Source: Heligmosomoides polygyrus polygyrus
Lineage: Eukaryota > Nematoda > Chromadorea > Rhabditida > Heligmosomidae
Reading direction: 5' to 3'
DNA length: 64,000 nt
Assembly (NCBI GenBank): GCA_947396885.1
Contig: OX377202.1
Coordinates: 32,913,407-32,977,406 of the forward strand
The notes under the pieces were generated by a model. The model did not search any database, was not told where the DNA came from, and was given only the letters and a program-made list of their open reading frames with translations. Shown here in pieces: positions 54,087 through 64,000 of this stretch (position 1 is the stretch's first letter; each line of letters begins with the position of its first letter). Both the position numbers and the translations under genes were made by a program.

Positions 54087-55328
54087 CAGATGGCAGAAAA
54101 CATATTTCCTTCAGTTTTGAAAAAGTTATTGGCCTTCAAGAAAAACTGGCCGAGTTACGATCAATTTTGCGAAGTTCTTCCAATCACGTCGGAGCAGAGT
54201 CGACCTGAGTTCGAACGCACCTGCTCATACAAACAGAAATGCTTTCTCTTCAATTATACATTGTATAAAGTTTCTTCGGTTGTGTTCCTCGCGACCACGT
54301 CTTCTCTTTCGAGTGGAAAAAGACTGCTTCTCAAATGTCTAAACAAATGGCTGCGCGAACGTATAAGAACTTCGTGGTGGCTCCAATATCAAAACAAGTG
54401 GCTGCGCGAACGTGCAAGAACTTCATGGCTGCTCAAATATCAAAATAAATGGCTACCCGGACGTGAACATCCTAAAGGTTTCTTGTCACACAACGTCCTG
54501 CTCTCACTATAAACGACAACAGAGAAGCGAATAGACAGCCTCGTACGGTTAACTAAAAAAAAGCGCGTTTCACGCTCTTATTGGCGGTAGTCCACCTTGT
54601 TTTCCTCCTCCCTAACTCCTCCAAATAGAATTCGCCACTGTCCGTCACTCTTTACGACTTTTCAGCAATTGACCACTCCGATTTTCTTATCGAAGCACCT
54701 GGTACCATACTGTACAGCATATTTGCTTGAGATTTGAACGTGTATTGCGTTGTTCGATTTCTTCCCCATTCTGTAGGGCAAGTTTTGGACTGGCGAACGG
54801 TATTATAGTAAATTCGCAAACTGGACCAAAAATCCATCGAGGTAAAGGAATCCTTTGCTAGAGCCAGACATTCAAAGATACACACAATTTTTTTTAGTAT
54901 TTTCAAAATTATTCGTGCAACAGATCGCATGTAAAGTACCAGTTTTTGGGCTAACTTCATATAACTGACAAACAGTGGTCACGGCCTTCTCTTTTTATTT
55001 AATTTTATTGCTTTCATGTACATATGTTCGCTGTTTTACGTGTATACTGACTGGGCTTCTCCCAAAGAAACTTGCCAAGAGTGCACTCGTAGAAAAGGTT
55101 TAGCAAAATCGTTAACAGTCTGGCATGAATTTCAAAAAAGCGAAACGTTACCAGCACCTATTTTTTAGCATTGTTTGTGCTCTGTAGCTTTTTCTTAGCG
55201 CTCTCTGTTCTCCTTTCTTCATGTTTTTTATGCAAATTGTAGTGGTTTTCCTATAGTATTCATTTTTGTAATACATTTAATATTAAATTTTTTAAGTTCT
55301 TCTTTTGCTACGTCCAACACATCAACAC
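54087..55328. other. Upstream region of gene 1; repeat units and possible small ORF
   Basis: 54,090-54,220 holds another degenerate unit of the palindrome-arm repeat. 54,340-54,470 contains three tandem ~58-base units (CAAGTGGCTGCGCGAACG). A 102-codon ATG frame on the minus strand (54,960-54,652) lacks motifs. The promoter of the gene starting at 55,329 should lie here, but no TATA box is evident. Confidence 0.4.
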
Positions 55329-55745
55329 ATGAGTCGTGAAGCGAGGTAAATCGTCATCTCCCTTCTTTCTTTTTTTACTAAGCTAGTTTAAAATGATGTT
55401 TCCAGTGAATATGATACCACCGGAAAATTATTCACGAAGCAAATGGAATTGAGTGAACTCAAAGTCAAAGCGTTCGATTATGAATATCGACTGCGCCGAC
55501 TGGAGTACCGCTCCAAGGAGAGCTTGGAGGAAATGGAGTGGAGAGAGAAGGAAAGGCTTAAAAATTTCAGCGATTTGCTCCAGGTAAAAATTTAACATTC
55601 TAAATGGAGTCTTCTCAGTAGTTTAGTTTACAGTCAGGAGCGTGCTCGTGTTCTCAAAAGGGTGAACGAATTGCGGAAAGAATTCTTGATCAAAGGAATG
55701 ATTCTGGAGTACTACCATTGGAAAGAGCACAGCGACGTCTTCTAA
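55329..55745 (+). CDS. Gene 1: intact three-exon gene for a 100-aa coiled-coil-like protein
   Basis: Exons 55,329-55,345, 55,406-55,583 and 55,638-55,745 join in phase (introns of 60 and 54 bases; GTAAAT…TTTCCAG and GTAAAA…CAGTCAG). They give exactly 100 aa: MSREAS, then KQMELSELKVKAFDYEYRLR, ESLEEMEWREKERLKN, and after the last junction ERARVLKRVNELRKEF…YYHWKEHSDVF. Heptad-like spacing of Leu/Phe/Ile with many Glu/Lys/Arg indicates a helical, probably coiled-coil protein. There is no signal peptide. AATAAA lies at 55,820-55,825. Gene 2 (pseudogene here) follows 180 bases downstream, and a mirrored pair sits at 47.5-48.1 kb. Overall length and exon layout resemble gene 2, so the two may be ancient tandem paralogues. 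The family is not recognised. Confidence 0.75.
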
Positions 55746-55921
55746 AAGGCCTCACCTTGGAGTACAAATAGAAAGGACGCAACGGCCACAAGGAAATATC
55801 TATTAAAATGATGTGAAAAAATAAAGCTTGTTATTGGAATGGTTTTATTAAATGAATGAGTTCAAAACTGCACCTACTTCTGTTTCAAGATTTTTTTGGT
55901 CAATAAGAGAATTCTTACAGG

Positions 55922-56461
55922 ATGGCACAGCAATGGTTCACGGAAGGCGAACCTGAGCTGAAAAAAACCAAATGTATGAATATCTGTAGACATGCCTGAA
56001 AAATCTGTTCTATTGATAGGAATCGCTTGTTTTTTAGCTGCAATGTCGTGCGCTGGCACTCGAAATTGAAAGTATGAGAAAGAACATATCTGCGCTCGAC
56101 CGCATTTATGTCGAGATGAACATAGAATATAGCTTCATTAAAGAAGCCGCGGCCGGCAGCACTGTACCGCCTCGACTGCCTGTTCAAGGACAAAAAGAAT
56201 GTGAGTGATGAAAATGAAGAGAGAATAGGATTTCAAGTATGTCCTGTTAACTTGTTTCTATTTTCAGAATGTCGAAGAGCTGCAGCGGGAAGTGCGCAGA
56301 ATGGAACACTTCTTGTACAAACTGTCCTTGCGAGTTTGTAGAGCATCGTGTGGCCGTCTTGTGGCCGTCTTGCTACAAAACAGAACACCTCGGAATGACA
56401 GAACTTCACGTCATGCGTGACCGTCATGCTTTGTGATTGATGTTCGCATGTTGAAAATAAA
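55922..56461 (+). pseudogene. Gene 2 (right copy), frameshifted
   Basis: The exon and intron layout matches the left copy. Intron 1 is 55,974-56,037 (64 bases, as in the left copy). Exon 2 is 56,038-56,200 (163 bases against 162 in the left copy; CRALALEIESMRKNISALDR, later ALYRLDCLFKDKKN). Intron 2 is 56,201-56,267. Exon 3 is 56,268-56,420 (NVEELQREVRRMEHFLYKLS). The extra base in exon 2 shifts the frame, and exon 1 does not join in frame either, so no full protein is possible. The exon 2-3 acceptor TTTTCAG is intact here. AATAAA is at 56,456. The two copies break in different places, which allows the ancestral exon structure to be inferred. Confidence 0.75.
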
Positions 56462-56489
56462 AAGCATTAACATGCAGTTGTCACTAATC

Positions 56490-56770
56490 GCCCTAATCAT
56501 CGAAGATCGCTTCGATGAAGCTTGGCTTTTTACTGTACAATGATTACGACCTAAAATTTTATACGGTAGTTTCACACTCTGATGATCTTTCCATCAGAAA
56601 GAAGAAGTTTTTCCACGAGGAGTCCATCACTCAGTTGCGTTCCCATCGGCGATTCGGATTGGGCTCAAAAAAATTGTGGCTCAAAATTTTTTGTAGGGAG
56701 ATCGCTTAAGCCAGGCTTAGCAATTAACACTCGAATCTTTATAGAGTACAATTTCTGAGGCAGGTGTTGG
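56490..56770. repeat. Third copy of the palindrome-arm end
   Basis: Matches ~53,820-54,080 in the same orientation (CGAAGATC.C..CGA.GAAGCTTGG; GTTGCGTT/CTCCATCGGCGATTCGGA; GTAGGGAGA). It lies just beyond gene 2. Confidence 0.8.
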
Positions 56771-57279
56771 TCTTCCAGGTACAAGTGCAGGTGTCGTATG
56801 CATGAGAACCTCGGAAAATCTAAAAAGTTGAAGTCGGTGCGATTATTTCGAAAATTATATTCAAAATTCTATATTTCTAACTGTGGAACAATCAAAATAT
56901 TATTAACGAAATACAATATATTCAAAGCGTTAATCAGCTTTTTTTCTAAAAAAAATCAATTCGAACAATCAATAAATAACGCGTCTTTTTCTTGGACGAT
57001 ACCATTGTATTGATGTTGCACCTGAAAAGAAAAATCTATTAAAGGGTACCAAAATGGCATAAACAATTGAAAATTTCAACCACATAAGTAATAAAACAGT
57101 GATGTAGACAAGGGAGGGGGGTCGTACCAAACCCGCCCTGGAAGGTAGGAGGTCGTAAATTTTTGGCAAAAATCGAACCCCACACTTGACCCTGGGACGA
57201 AGACGTGATCGAAAACCGATCTTTTCGAAATTTACCAAATTTCCTCGTGCAAACTTTGTCCAGAATAATTTAGGCGGTT
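56771..57279. other. No gene seen
   Basis: AT-rich, with a GGGGGGTCGTACC motif at ~57,117 like that at 46.85 kb. Confidence 0.4.
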
Positions 57280-57590
57280 ATTTAAGGCGCTGATTACGAA
57301 TCCGACGTCCGTTCTTGAAAATTCCGCCGATTTTGACATTTTACAGCTATTTGACGTTGGTAGAGTCAGGATCACCGATCACCCTCAGTTATCGGTATGG
57401 GCGGCCTCCTGCCGTAATCGTCTAAATGAACCTCGGCATCGTGTTCGGCACCCCGAATAAGTTCCCGCCCCTATATGAAGTTTGAGCAAAATCGGTGATC
57501 CTGACCCGACCAGCCTCAATTATCCACAAGAAAATCCAAAACCTATCGAAATCGGCGGAATGTTCAAAAACGACCATATGACGATGACGT
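57280..57590. repeat. Imperfect palindromic element
   Basis: TTGAAAATTCCGCCGATTTTG…GTCAGGATCACCGAT on the left is mirrored by ATCGGTGATCCTGAC…GAAATCGGCGGAATGTTCAA on the right. It is probably a small foldback element. Confidence 0.65.
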
Positions 57591-57599
57591 CATCGTTCG

Positions 57600-59220
57600 T
57601 CCCCGTCCACGATGGGAAATTGCCAAAGAATCATTTTTTCTGAAATTGGTCGAGATTGAGTTTGATAGAGCTTTTCGTGGTGAATCTAAAGGTGTTATTG
57701 CGAGTGTCGAAAACTCAAATATTGGTGAATAATGGCCAGAGAAACTTCAAACGCTAATACTCCGCTGCCCTAAAATGGCAGCTGGTGCTAGGCAGTTTAA
57801 TCAGCTAGAATGTTCTGAGCACGTCATCGTAAAGAACCTTAAGCGTTCTGCTCGTCTGCGCATTTGAAGGCCAGGAGCTCTCTGCGTCCTCCTGCAGGGG
57901 TCGACTGAAATTGGAAAAAATCGTGTCACTCAAAGCTAACCTGCATTTTCGCACTGCTGTAACTTTGTCCTATCATAAGCTACATTGCTTTCAGAGCTCT
58001 ACTAGAACATTTTACTGGCTAAAAAGCCCACAAGCCAGAAAGATTCACACATGACAGGGTTTTCGCACTTCGCGTCTCCTCACTCTTACTCGCTTACATT
58101 ACAGTTTCCCTAATACCAATAACATCATTCAATTCAGCATTAGAAGCTCTATAAAATGGTATCAAGCATGGCACAATTCGAAGATATCGATTCTCAATAA
58201 CATCAACGTCCGTCTGCGGCAGCCTCGAGCGGCGTTCTCGATGCGAATCTGTCAGAAATCGATGTCTTGGACGAAATTGGTAAGGTTTGATAGCACCTTT
58301 CATGCTTACCAAAACGGTACCATTGCGAGTGTCGAACACTCAAACCTGGGCGAGTGAGAACGCAAGAAATTTAACGGCTATCTACTGCCGCTTTAAACCG
58401 GCAGCTGCGGCTAAGGCAGCTTAGAAAGCTGAAGACTTCTAAGCACGTCATCGTAAAGTTACTTATAGAGCTTTGTTTGCGCATTTCAAGGTTGCTTGCT
58501 CGCCGGGTCTACCCGCAGTGGTCCACCGAAATCGGAAAAAATGCCCCACACAAGGCTCACCTGCATTTTTGCACCCCTGTAACACTGCCTCTTCCTAAGC
58601 TACACCGTTCTATTTTAGTGTACTACTAGTCCGTTTTCCTGCCTACAAGGCCCACAGGCTGCAGCCGAAACGATATGGACATGAAACAGTTAATGCGCTC
58701 CGAACACGTCAGCGCGTGCAATTTGCTAGCGGTCGCTTCGTAGATTGAAAGGTTCGATTCTACATGCATTGTTCACGGCGCACTCCGAAGGCCAAAAATT
58801 TATGATAAAACTCCGCAAACGCTCACTCTAACAGTTGTCGAACCCACTCGGTTGATAGGTTCATTTCTTTACGCATTGTACATACACGGCGCACACTTAA
58901 GTCTCGCCGGGACATATTGGAGCAATTCCCGAGTAGGGCGGTTGGAAATTTCTGATAAAATTCTCCAAACGGTTCAAAATAGTCTTTACATTATCCAGTA
59001 AGGGAAGATATAAGCGGAGTGAAAATGCTTTCTCCCACTCGATTGATTGTTCCGATCCTGTGCATATTGTGCACGGCGTACTCTCGCTCTCGGTGCATTC
59101 CAAGCATGGCAGAGCACTGACAACGTACACCATGCTTGAGATACTCCGAAAATATGCACGTCCTGGGAAATAAGGTGCTCTAATCGCGAGAGCCTGCTCC
59201 AGTAATTTTCTAGGTCTCCC
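57600..59220. repeat. Right outer arm of the inverted duplication (blocks B', B'', A')
   Basis: 57,600-57,930 and 58,270-58,560 are two tandem relatives of block B, and 58,800-59,210 corresponds to block A. The order outward from the centre equals that of the left side. Each B copy contains GCGAGTGTCGAAAACTCAAA-type and AGCACGTCATCGTAAAG motifs. Confidence 0.7.
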
Positions 59221-59679
59221 ACGGCGAAAATGCGGTGGTCTGGTAATATTTTATACAGGGTTTTGTAGATCTCGAGGAGACGATTAAAAAAAAACTAAAA
59301 CTGAAGGCGTTATCAGCATGCGACGGTATTTTTCCTTCGCAAATCGCAGTTTTGACCGGGTGACGTGAACGGTATTGTAAGTAGCTTTCTTCCCTCCCTA
59401 GCAGTATAGAAGGCAATACTCAAGGACCTTATTATGTACCAACCTCGCTCTACTTTCCTTAAGATCATGCGAGTGGTTTTTCGGTATGAAGCCATCTAGA
59501 CCCCTCCCCTCCCCTCTTCTCACCAGCATGCTCAACATCGGCATCATGACCAGAGGCCGGAATCATGATTGGTAAGGTTAGGGATGAAAAGTTTACTCAG
59601 TGAAGATAGTGGATGGAGCTCAGACACTTGTTGTGTCCGAGCCGCGTCCCATTACCGTCTCCTGAATTTCCTACATCGC
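59221..59679. other. No feature recognised
   Basis: Nothing beyond short open frames. Confidence 0.4.
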
Positions 59680-59755
59680 GGAAGGGACGCTAGTCGGACG
59701 CGGAGGGACGCTAGTGGTACGCGGGCGGGACGCTAGTCGGACGCGGCTGAGACGC
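59680..59755. repeat. ~20-base tandem repeat, three to four units
   Basis: Units of GGGACGCTAGTCGGACGCGG with single-base changes. Confidence 0.85.
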
Positions 59756-60529
59756 AAAATGCGGATGAGCTCGCGCGTATTCGTTGCTCCCAATCACGTC
59801 ACTGTGCCATGTGCTCTTGTATCGGACGAGGTTCGCATGTGGGCCAACAACTGCCGACTTGACGCGTGCTTCGACGTATTTGTCGTCTCCGGTGGCTCAG
59901 GAATTCACCGTTAGAGCGACATGACGTCGGTACCAGCCCCATTGAGTATTATTGTGCGAAAACAGTTTAGTAGCAATTTGTTATGTTGTTTTCTAGTGCT
60001 ACGCCACTAATACCGTTAACACTATGAAACATTCCAGCAAATTTATTGTTTTCCAGCACGTTAGAAGCAATCAAAGACAATTCCAAATTTTTTCTTTCTT
60101 TTTTGAATGGCAGGCATGATCACGAAGGAGAAGAGCCTAGATCATCAGTCATCTTGCAACGTGTGCAGCAAGTGTGAGGTCTGTACCAACCAAATGTCAA
60201 AAAAGTGCGGAAGATCAAACCTCATTAAATTGCGCCTAAAAATCCTAATCTCGCCTGGGGCAGTTCAGCTAGTAGAAGGCTTACACGTCTTGCGCAGCGG
60301 TAGAAAACGAATTGAAGAGTGTAGAAAAATCTTTTTTATAGATTCTATTATATTGGATATAGAAGTTATTCATTCTAGGGCTACTAGCTCTAACTATCAA
60401 ATATTTGCTTGCAGACAGCTTAATTTCTCTTTTTAAAATGCGATAGCAAAGCGTTAGCCAACGAGAAAAACATTTTAAATAACATTTTTAATTATTTTAA
60501 TTTTTTGTTCTTTGAAATTTGGCAGTGCA
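59756..60529. other. No supported gene
   Basis: A 109-codon plus frame at 60,107-60,436 with a CNVCSKCEVC cluster is open but unsupported by splice sites or homology that I recognise. It could overlap the 3' end of the minus-strand LINE relic. Confidence 0.35.
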
Positions 60530-61610
60530 GAAGGATCTGAGTATTCAGTGAATTGATACTATAAAGGTCATGTAAAGAGTTTTTGTACTAGTTCAACATT
60601 TAGAACACCTTTTTTGAGAAAAGTGTACCAATCCCACGTGCCATACTCGACATGAGGCAGCGCCTTATAGAGTCGTATTAATAATGGCAATTCTAAACAT
60701 TTGATATTACGGAAAATTATGAATATGGCTCTATATGTTTTTGCTAAGCAGTCGATATGCTTAGAAAATTTGAGTTCAGCAAATGTTATTCCAAAGTCTT
60801 TGACAATATATATCTCTACATAACAACACCGTTAACGTAAAAATTCATAGGAGCGGAGTTACCTAGATGCACCATACTTTTGTTTACGTTGTTGAGTAGG
60901 AGATTCTTCTGATTAGTCCATTCATTTATTCTTTCAACCGCACTAACAAGAGCTTCGTGCACATCTGACCTGTTTAAGCTGTCATATGTAGTATACTTGT
61001 GCTCCAGTGATCCATTCGAATAGGTATTCGAATGATTTTCATTCGAATTTGAATATTCGACTTCGAATATTGAATCGTGTTTTTCGAATGTATTCGAATT
61101 CGAATGTTCAAAAAATCTCGTTTTTTAAATGCATTCGAATTCGAATACTTGAAAATTTCCGATATTCGAAGACATTCAAATATTCGAAATCTTTGCTAGA
61201 GCATAAGTATGATATGTAGCATAGATTTTTACGTCGTCAGCATAAGCATTTACACTAATAGCATAATTGGACATGACGGCTTATGGCAAATCATGAGTGT
61301 ACATAAAAAGGAGTGGTGATAAAACAGCCCCTCGAGGTACTCCGCTAGAGCATCTGTAATTTTCGGAAAAAGAATGTCTTACTTCATCTGTCATAAGTCT
61401 GTCGTGTAAGTAGGATCCAAATTACTCCAACAGTTTACGACGGAATATGCCAGCAAAGCTGTTTTTCCATCAACTTAAAAAAAATCGAAGTATATGATTT
61501 CTACTGACTAGCCTTTGCTAATAACTTTTCCCAATCATAAACGAAATCAAATATAATAGTAGTGGTAGAAGCACCAGATAAAAAGCCGTGTTGTTCGCGG
61601 GGAATAATCA
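60530..61610 (-). pseudogene. LINE (CR1/Jockey-like) reverse-transcriptase relic
   Basis: Reading the minus strand from ~61,610 down: PREQHGFLSGASTTTIIFDF, then CSSGVPRGAVLSPLLF-like codons with shifts (~61,350-61,310), then NYAISVNAYADDVKIYATY (~61,270-61,215). The MITE then interrupts, and LNRSDVHEALVSAVERINEW continues with NQKNLLLNNVNKSKMV-like sequence. YADD and GVPRG boxes followed by WT..N.L..N..KS are the order of CR1/Jockey-type LINE reverse transcriptases. Many stops are present and the 3' part is hard to follow past ~60,800. The boundaries are approximate. Confidence 0.7.
60992..61211. mobile_element. TTCGAA-rich MITE with 8-base target duplication, hAT-like
   Basis: The 220-base element has ends TATACTTGTGCTC and GAGCATAAGTATG (inverted, two mismatches) and an internal ATTCGAATTCGAA array. 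Identical ATATGTAG octamers flank it (60,984-60,991 and 61,212-61,219). Removing the element and one octamer restores the LINE reading frame downstream of YADD. Octamer duplications are typical of hAT transposons. It is the inverted homologue of 40,909-41,174. Confidence 0.85.
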
Positions 61611-61621
61611 CGATGTCACAC

Positions 61622-61765
61622 AATGTCAAAGTTGATCTGCATTTTAGTATTCCCGCTGTAGAATGAGATGAGGGATTTATGTTTTCCGAAACTAGTGTTT
61701 ACTATGATGAGGTCGTACGAATCCGCGTACTCGAGGATACCATCACCAGCAGAGTTATTGTCCAC
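61622..61765 (-). pseudogene. RTE endonuclease fragment, minus strand
   Basis: Minus-strand peptide DGILEYADSYDLIIVNTSFG then LISFYSGNTKMQINF matches the RTE copy at 8.85-8.98 kb (RILEYADSHGLTVMNTVF; ISFYSGNTKTQIDF). Confidence 0.85.
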
Positions 61766-62194
61766 TGCGCACTGGTGGGCGGTTGCTGCGCACTGCTTAG
61801 CACCCACCAAGCACTGTCGCCGACAGCGTTGGCGGCATGTAGCCGAAGTATAAACATATATATAATAGACATGAGCAGCACCAGTGCAACAATGTACTAG
61901 ATGCATGTCAAAGTTTAGTTTTGTAGTTGACCATGTCTAACGTACGTCTGGTTTTCCTGACACATATTTGTCATACTTATACACGTAACAGAGAGTATCT
62001 TTAATGACAGGGGTTCACTAATATTTTGAGAGTTATGTAACGTCATCTGCCATATCTTCAATTATAATACACATAACGCCGTTTGTGCCATGCGTCTAGG
62101 CTGAAGAATGTTAGAGTGATGACCAAGCCATTCTACGGTTAGAAACAATATACGGCCTGTATGGATTGTATCGTAAGATTTTCCCTTCCTTTGA
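61766..62194. other. Spacer between inverted RTE fragments
   Basis: No further RTE similarity or gene seen; the breakpoint of the inversion lies in this interval. Confidence 0.4.
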
Positions 62195-62480
62195 TAATTT
62201 TGTGGGCCAAGGGCTTGCCACGAATGGGAAGGTTGTGTCACATGAAACGGTCGCCACACAACACCTCACTGATCTGCACTACAATGATCACAACACCGAT
62301 GTTTAAGCAAGTCGAATGAAGCGGTCCATCAAGGATCAAGCATGGCGGTTCAAAGAGTATGAAGCAGCTGTGACTTTGCGCATTCGGTCGCTGACGGTCA
62401 CGACCGTCGAAAAGACATGGCAAAATGCCACCGACGCGATACTCAGTGCTGTGCGTTCCGAACTTGGCTCTACGAAAAGG
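62195..62480 (+). pseudogene. RTE linker fragment, plus strand
   Basis: VSHETVATQHLTDLH…, then VTTVEKTWQNATDAILSAVR and SELGSTK match the region just after the endonuclease of the 8-kb RTE copy (VPYETVAQQH; VTTVDETWKKATDATLQAAR). It follows the previous fragment in element order but in the opposite orientation, so an inversion has occurred. Confidence 0.85.
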
Positions 62481-62499
62481 TCGATAAGCAAACATGGCT

Positions 62500-62920
62500 G
62501 CGGCCTAACAAAGTTAAGGAAAAAGTACGAGAGGACCACTAAGGGAGTGGTAGAGAAGGGCAGTAAGGGGACCTCTAGGGTGAACCAGAAGACCAGAAAG
62601 GAAAGGAACAACCTGGAGGAGGCAGGACCATGACAGGGAAACCAGCAAGAAGAGACCAGTATGGGTCAACAGTGGAAACAAATAAGAGGGCCTGGAGTTG
62701 GGACCAGCAAGAGTGGAGACTGAAGAGGGTGAGAGAAGACCGGTAAAGGCAGACCTACAGTTAGATCCAATTAGAAGAAACGATTGAAGGGGAACCTGGC
62801 TTCGCAACATATGTCAATGATATCTGGAAACGCTAGCTGTTGAGCATGGGAACGGTTATAGAGGAGCAATCTGAGGGACAGAAGTACTATGCAGCACAAA
62901 CCAATGACGTCACCAGCCGG
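62500..62920. repeat. Purine-rich GGACCAGTAAGGG repeat
   Basis: Same family as 300-850 and 25.4-26.2 kb. It ends with the GAGGGACAGAAGTA block shared with ~1,179. Confidence 0.75.
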
Positions 62921-64000
62921 CTTAATGTTGATAAAGTACGCATGAGGTCCTAGATGTTAGCGAATTTTATGTTTTACAGAAACTATTTCTATAGATCAGC
63001 GATGCTGCAAAGCCGCGCGAAGCGAGCAAATGCGAGGCACGCCGTTAGGTGTGTCGGAGCACTTGTTAAAAAACCAAAATTTCCTTTCCAGAAGAGACGA
63101 ATGCCTCTGCAGCAAGATAGCTGCATAAAAAAGCTTCGTCTGAAACGAATCTTTTATTCATATGTTTATGATTCTACATTTTTTGGTAAATCTGATTAGT
63201 GGACTGCTGTACGGTTTCCTATTAATATTTAGTATTATTGTAACACTGTGAACCAATGATCGAGCTGGTATCGAGTACAACGTAAAGCGATTGGCGTTAG
63301 GTTATTTGATATCTGTGTGCCTCTGCTTATAGTTGAATATAGCATATGCAATCCTCTGTATTCACATAGATAACCTAGAATACTCTTGTTAAAAAAACGT
63401 TGAAAACAACGCATAGTTCAATATGATAGGCCTCAAAAAACGACTAACACTTTTTATTAGCAGGACAGAAAACAAACAAAACAATAAATCATTCTCTCCA
63501 ATGCTGTCTTGCTAGTGGTAGCTCGCGTTTGACTGGCAATCAAAAGCATGCTGGATCTAAAACTAACAATTAGCCAGAGATAATTTGCTTTATCGTAAAT
63601 ACTAACCATAAGGCAAGGATGATTGTTGGATTGAAGGATGTGGTGGTATTAGTGGGGCAATATATCCTTAGTTCTTTACATTGCTGTTCGCATATTTGCA
63701 AAATACACAATAATTTTTCACTGTTGACGCAAAATCGTGCTCTTGGGAGAAAGAGTTTTTAGAGATAATCAAAGATTTTGTTGAGCAATTTATGATCCAC
63801 TTCTACGTGATTGAGTTGAGACACTTAATGGTTAATGATAAGCTCCATTTTGATTCATCGCGCGACCGATATGGGACTAACGAACGATAGGTTATCATAA
63901 CGTGTTCGCGCGTCGAGTGCACTGATCCCCGAAGATAGCTAAGTGTGACTGTAGCAACATGAGTGGAAAGCGGATTTGGCAGCCTACAGCTTCGCTCACT
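62921..64000. other. No gene seen; a fragment of the CATATCG repeat at ~63,850-63,900
   Basis: CGCGCGACCGATATGGGA and TAGGTTATCAT at the end resemble the 4.5-4.9 kb inverted-repeat cluster. The rest is unremarkable. Confidence 0.4.

Noticed and set aside
54652..54960. A 102-codon ATG-initiated minus-strand ORF
   Set aside because: No motif, no splice sites and no mirrored copy in the left arm of the duplication.

Overview
The window looks like nuclear DNA of a parasitic nematode, most likely a strongylid or hookworm relative. The evidence is short introns (54 to about 80 bases) with TTTCAG or TTTTAG acceptors, sparse small genes in a sea of repeats, RTE-type retrotransposons of the kind common in such worms, and a nematode-like Penelope reverse transcriptase relic. 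No rRNA, CRISPR or bacterial operon signal is present. The organism call is inference; the repeats and exons are read directly.

Layout. 0-7 kb: purine-rich minisatellites, inverted repeats and a 79-base near-perfect palindrome. 8.2-11.2 kb: a decayed RTE retrotransposon (endonuclease plus reverse transcriptase) ending in (GAA)n. 12.0-12.9 kb: eight copies of a ~113-base satellite. 15.6-17.4 kb, minus strand: relic of a canonical Penelope-like element (reverse transcriptase, then a GIY-YIG-like end). 23.6 kb: an intronless, frameshifted copy of cytochrome c oxidase subunit 5B. 24-26.2 kb: a second block of the 5-kb minisatellite family.

26.96-34.23 kb: an AT-rich, apparently very young Penelope-like element of the permuted (GIY-YIG first) type, bounded by two nearly identical 1,579-base direct repeats. 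Between the left repeat and the sense ORF lies an intact eight-exon gene on the opposite strand (296 aa, unknown function). This is the most interesting object in the window: either cargo of the element or a host gene trapped between two insertions.

34.4-45.8 kb: a signal-peptide exon, a histone H3 scrap, microsatellites, a TTCGAA-rich hAT-like MITE and an inverted-repeat element.

45.86-59.2 kb: an old inverted duplication whose arms run outward in the same order from a centre near 49.2 kb. Each side carries a two-gene module of small coiled-coil-like proteins: one intact 100-aa gene on the right, with decayed or truncated relatives. The right arm was later hit by an RTE element (49,375-52,794, with an 11-base target duplication) and by a 485-base insert; the left arm preserves the empty sites. 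60.5-62.9 kb: a minus-strand LINE relic interrupted by another copy of the MITE with an 8-base target duplication, then inverted RTE fragments and purine repeats. The remaining stretches show no convincing gene.
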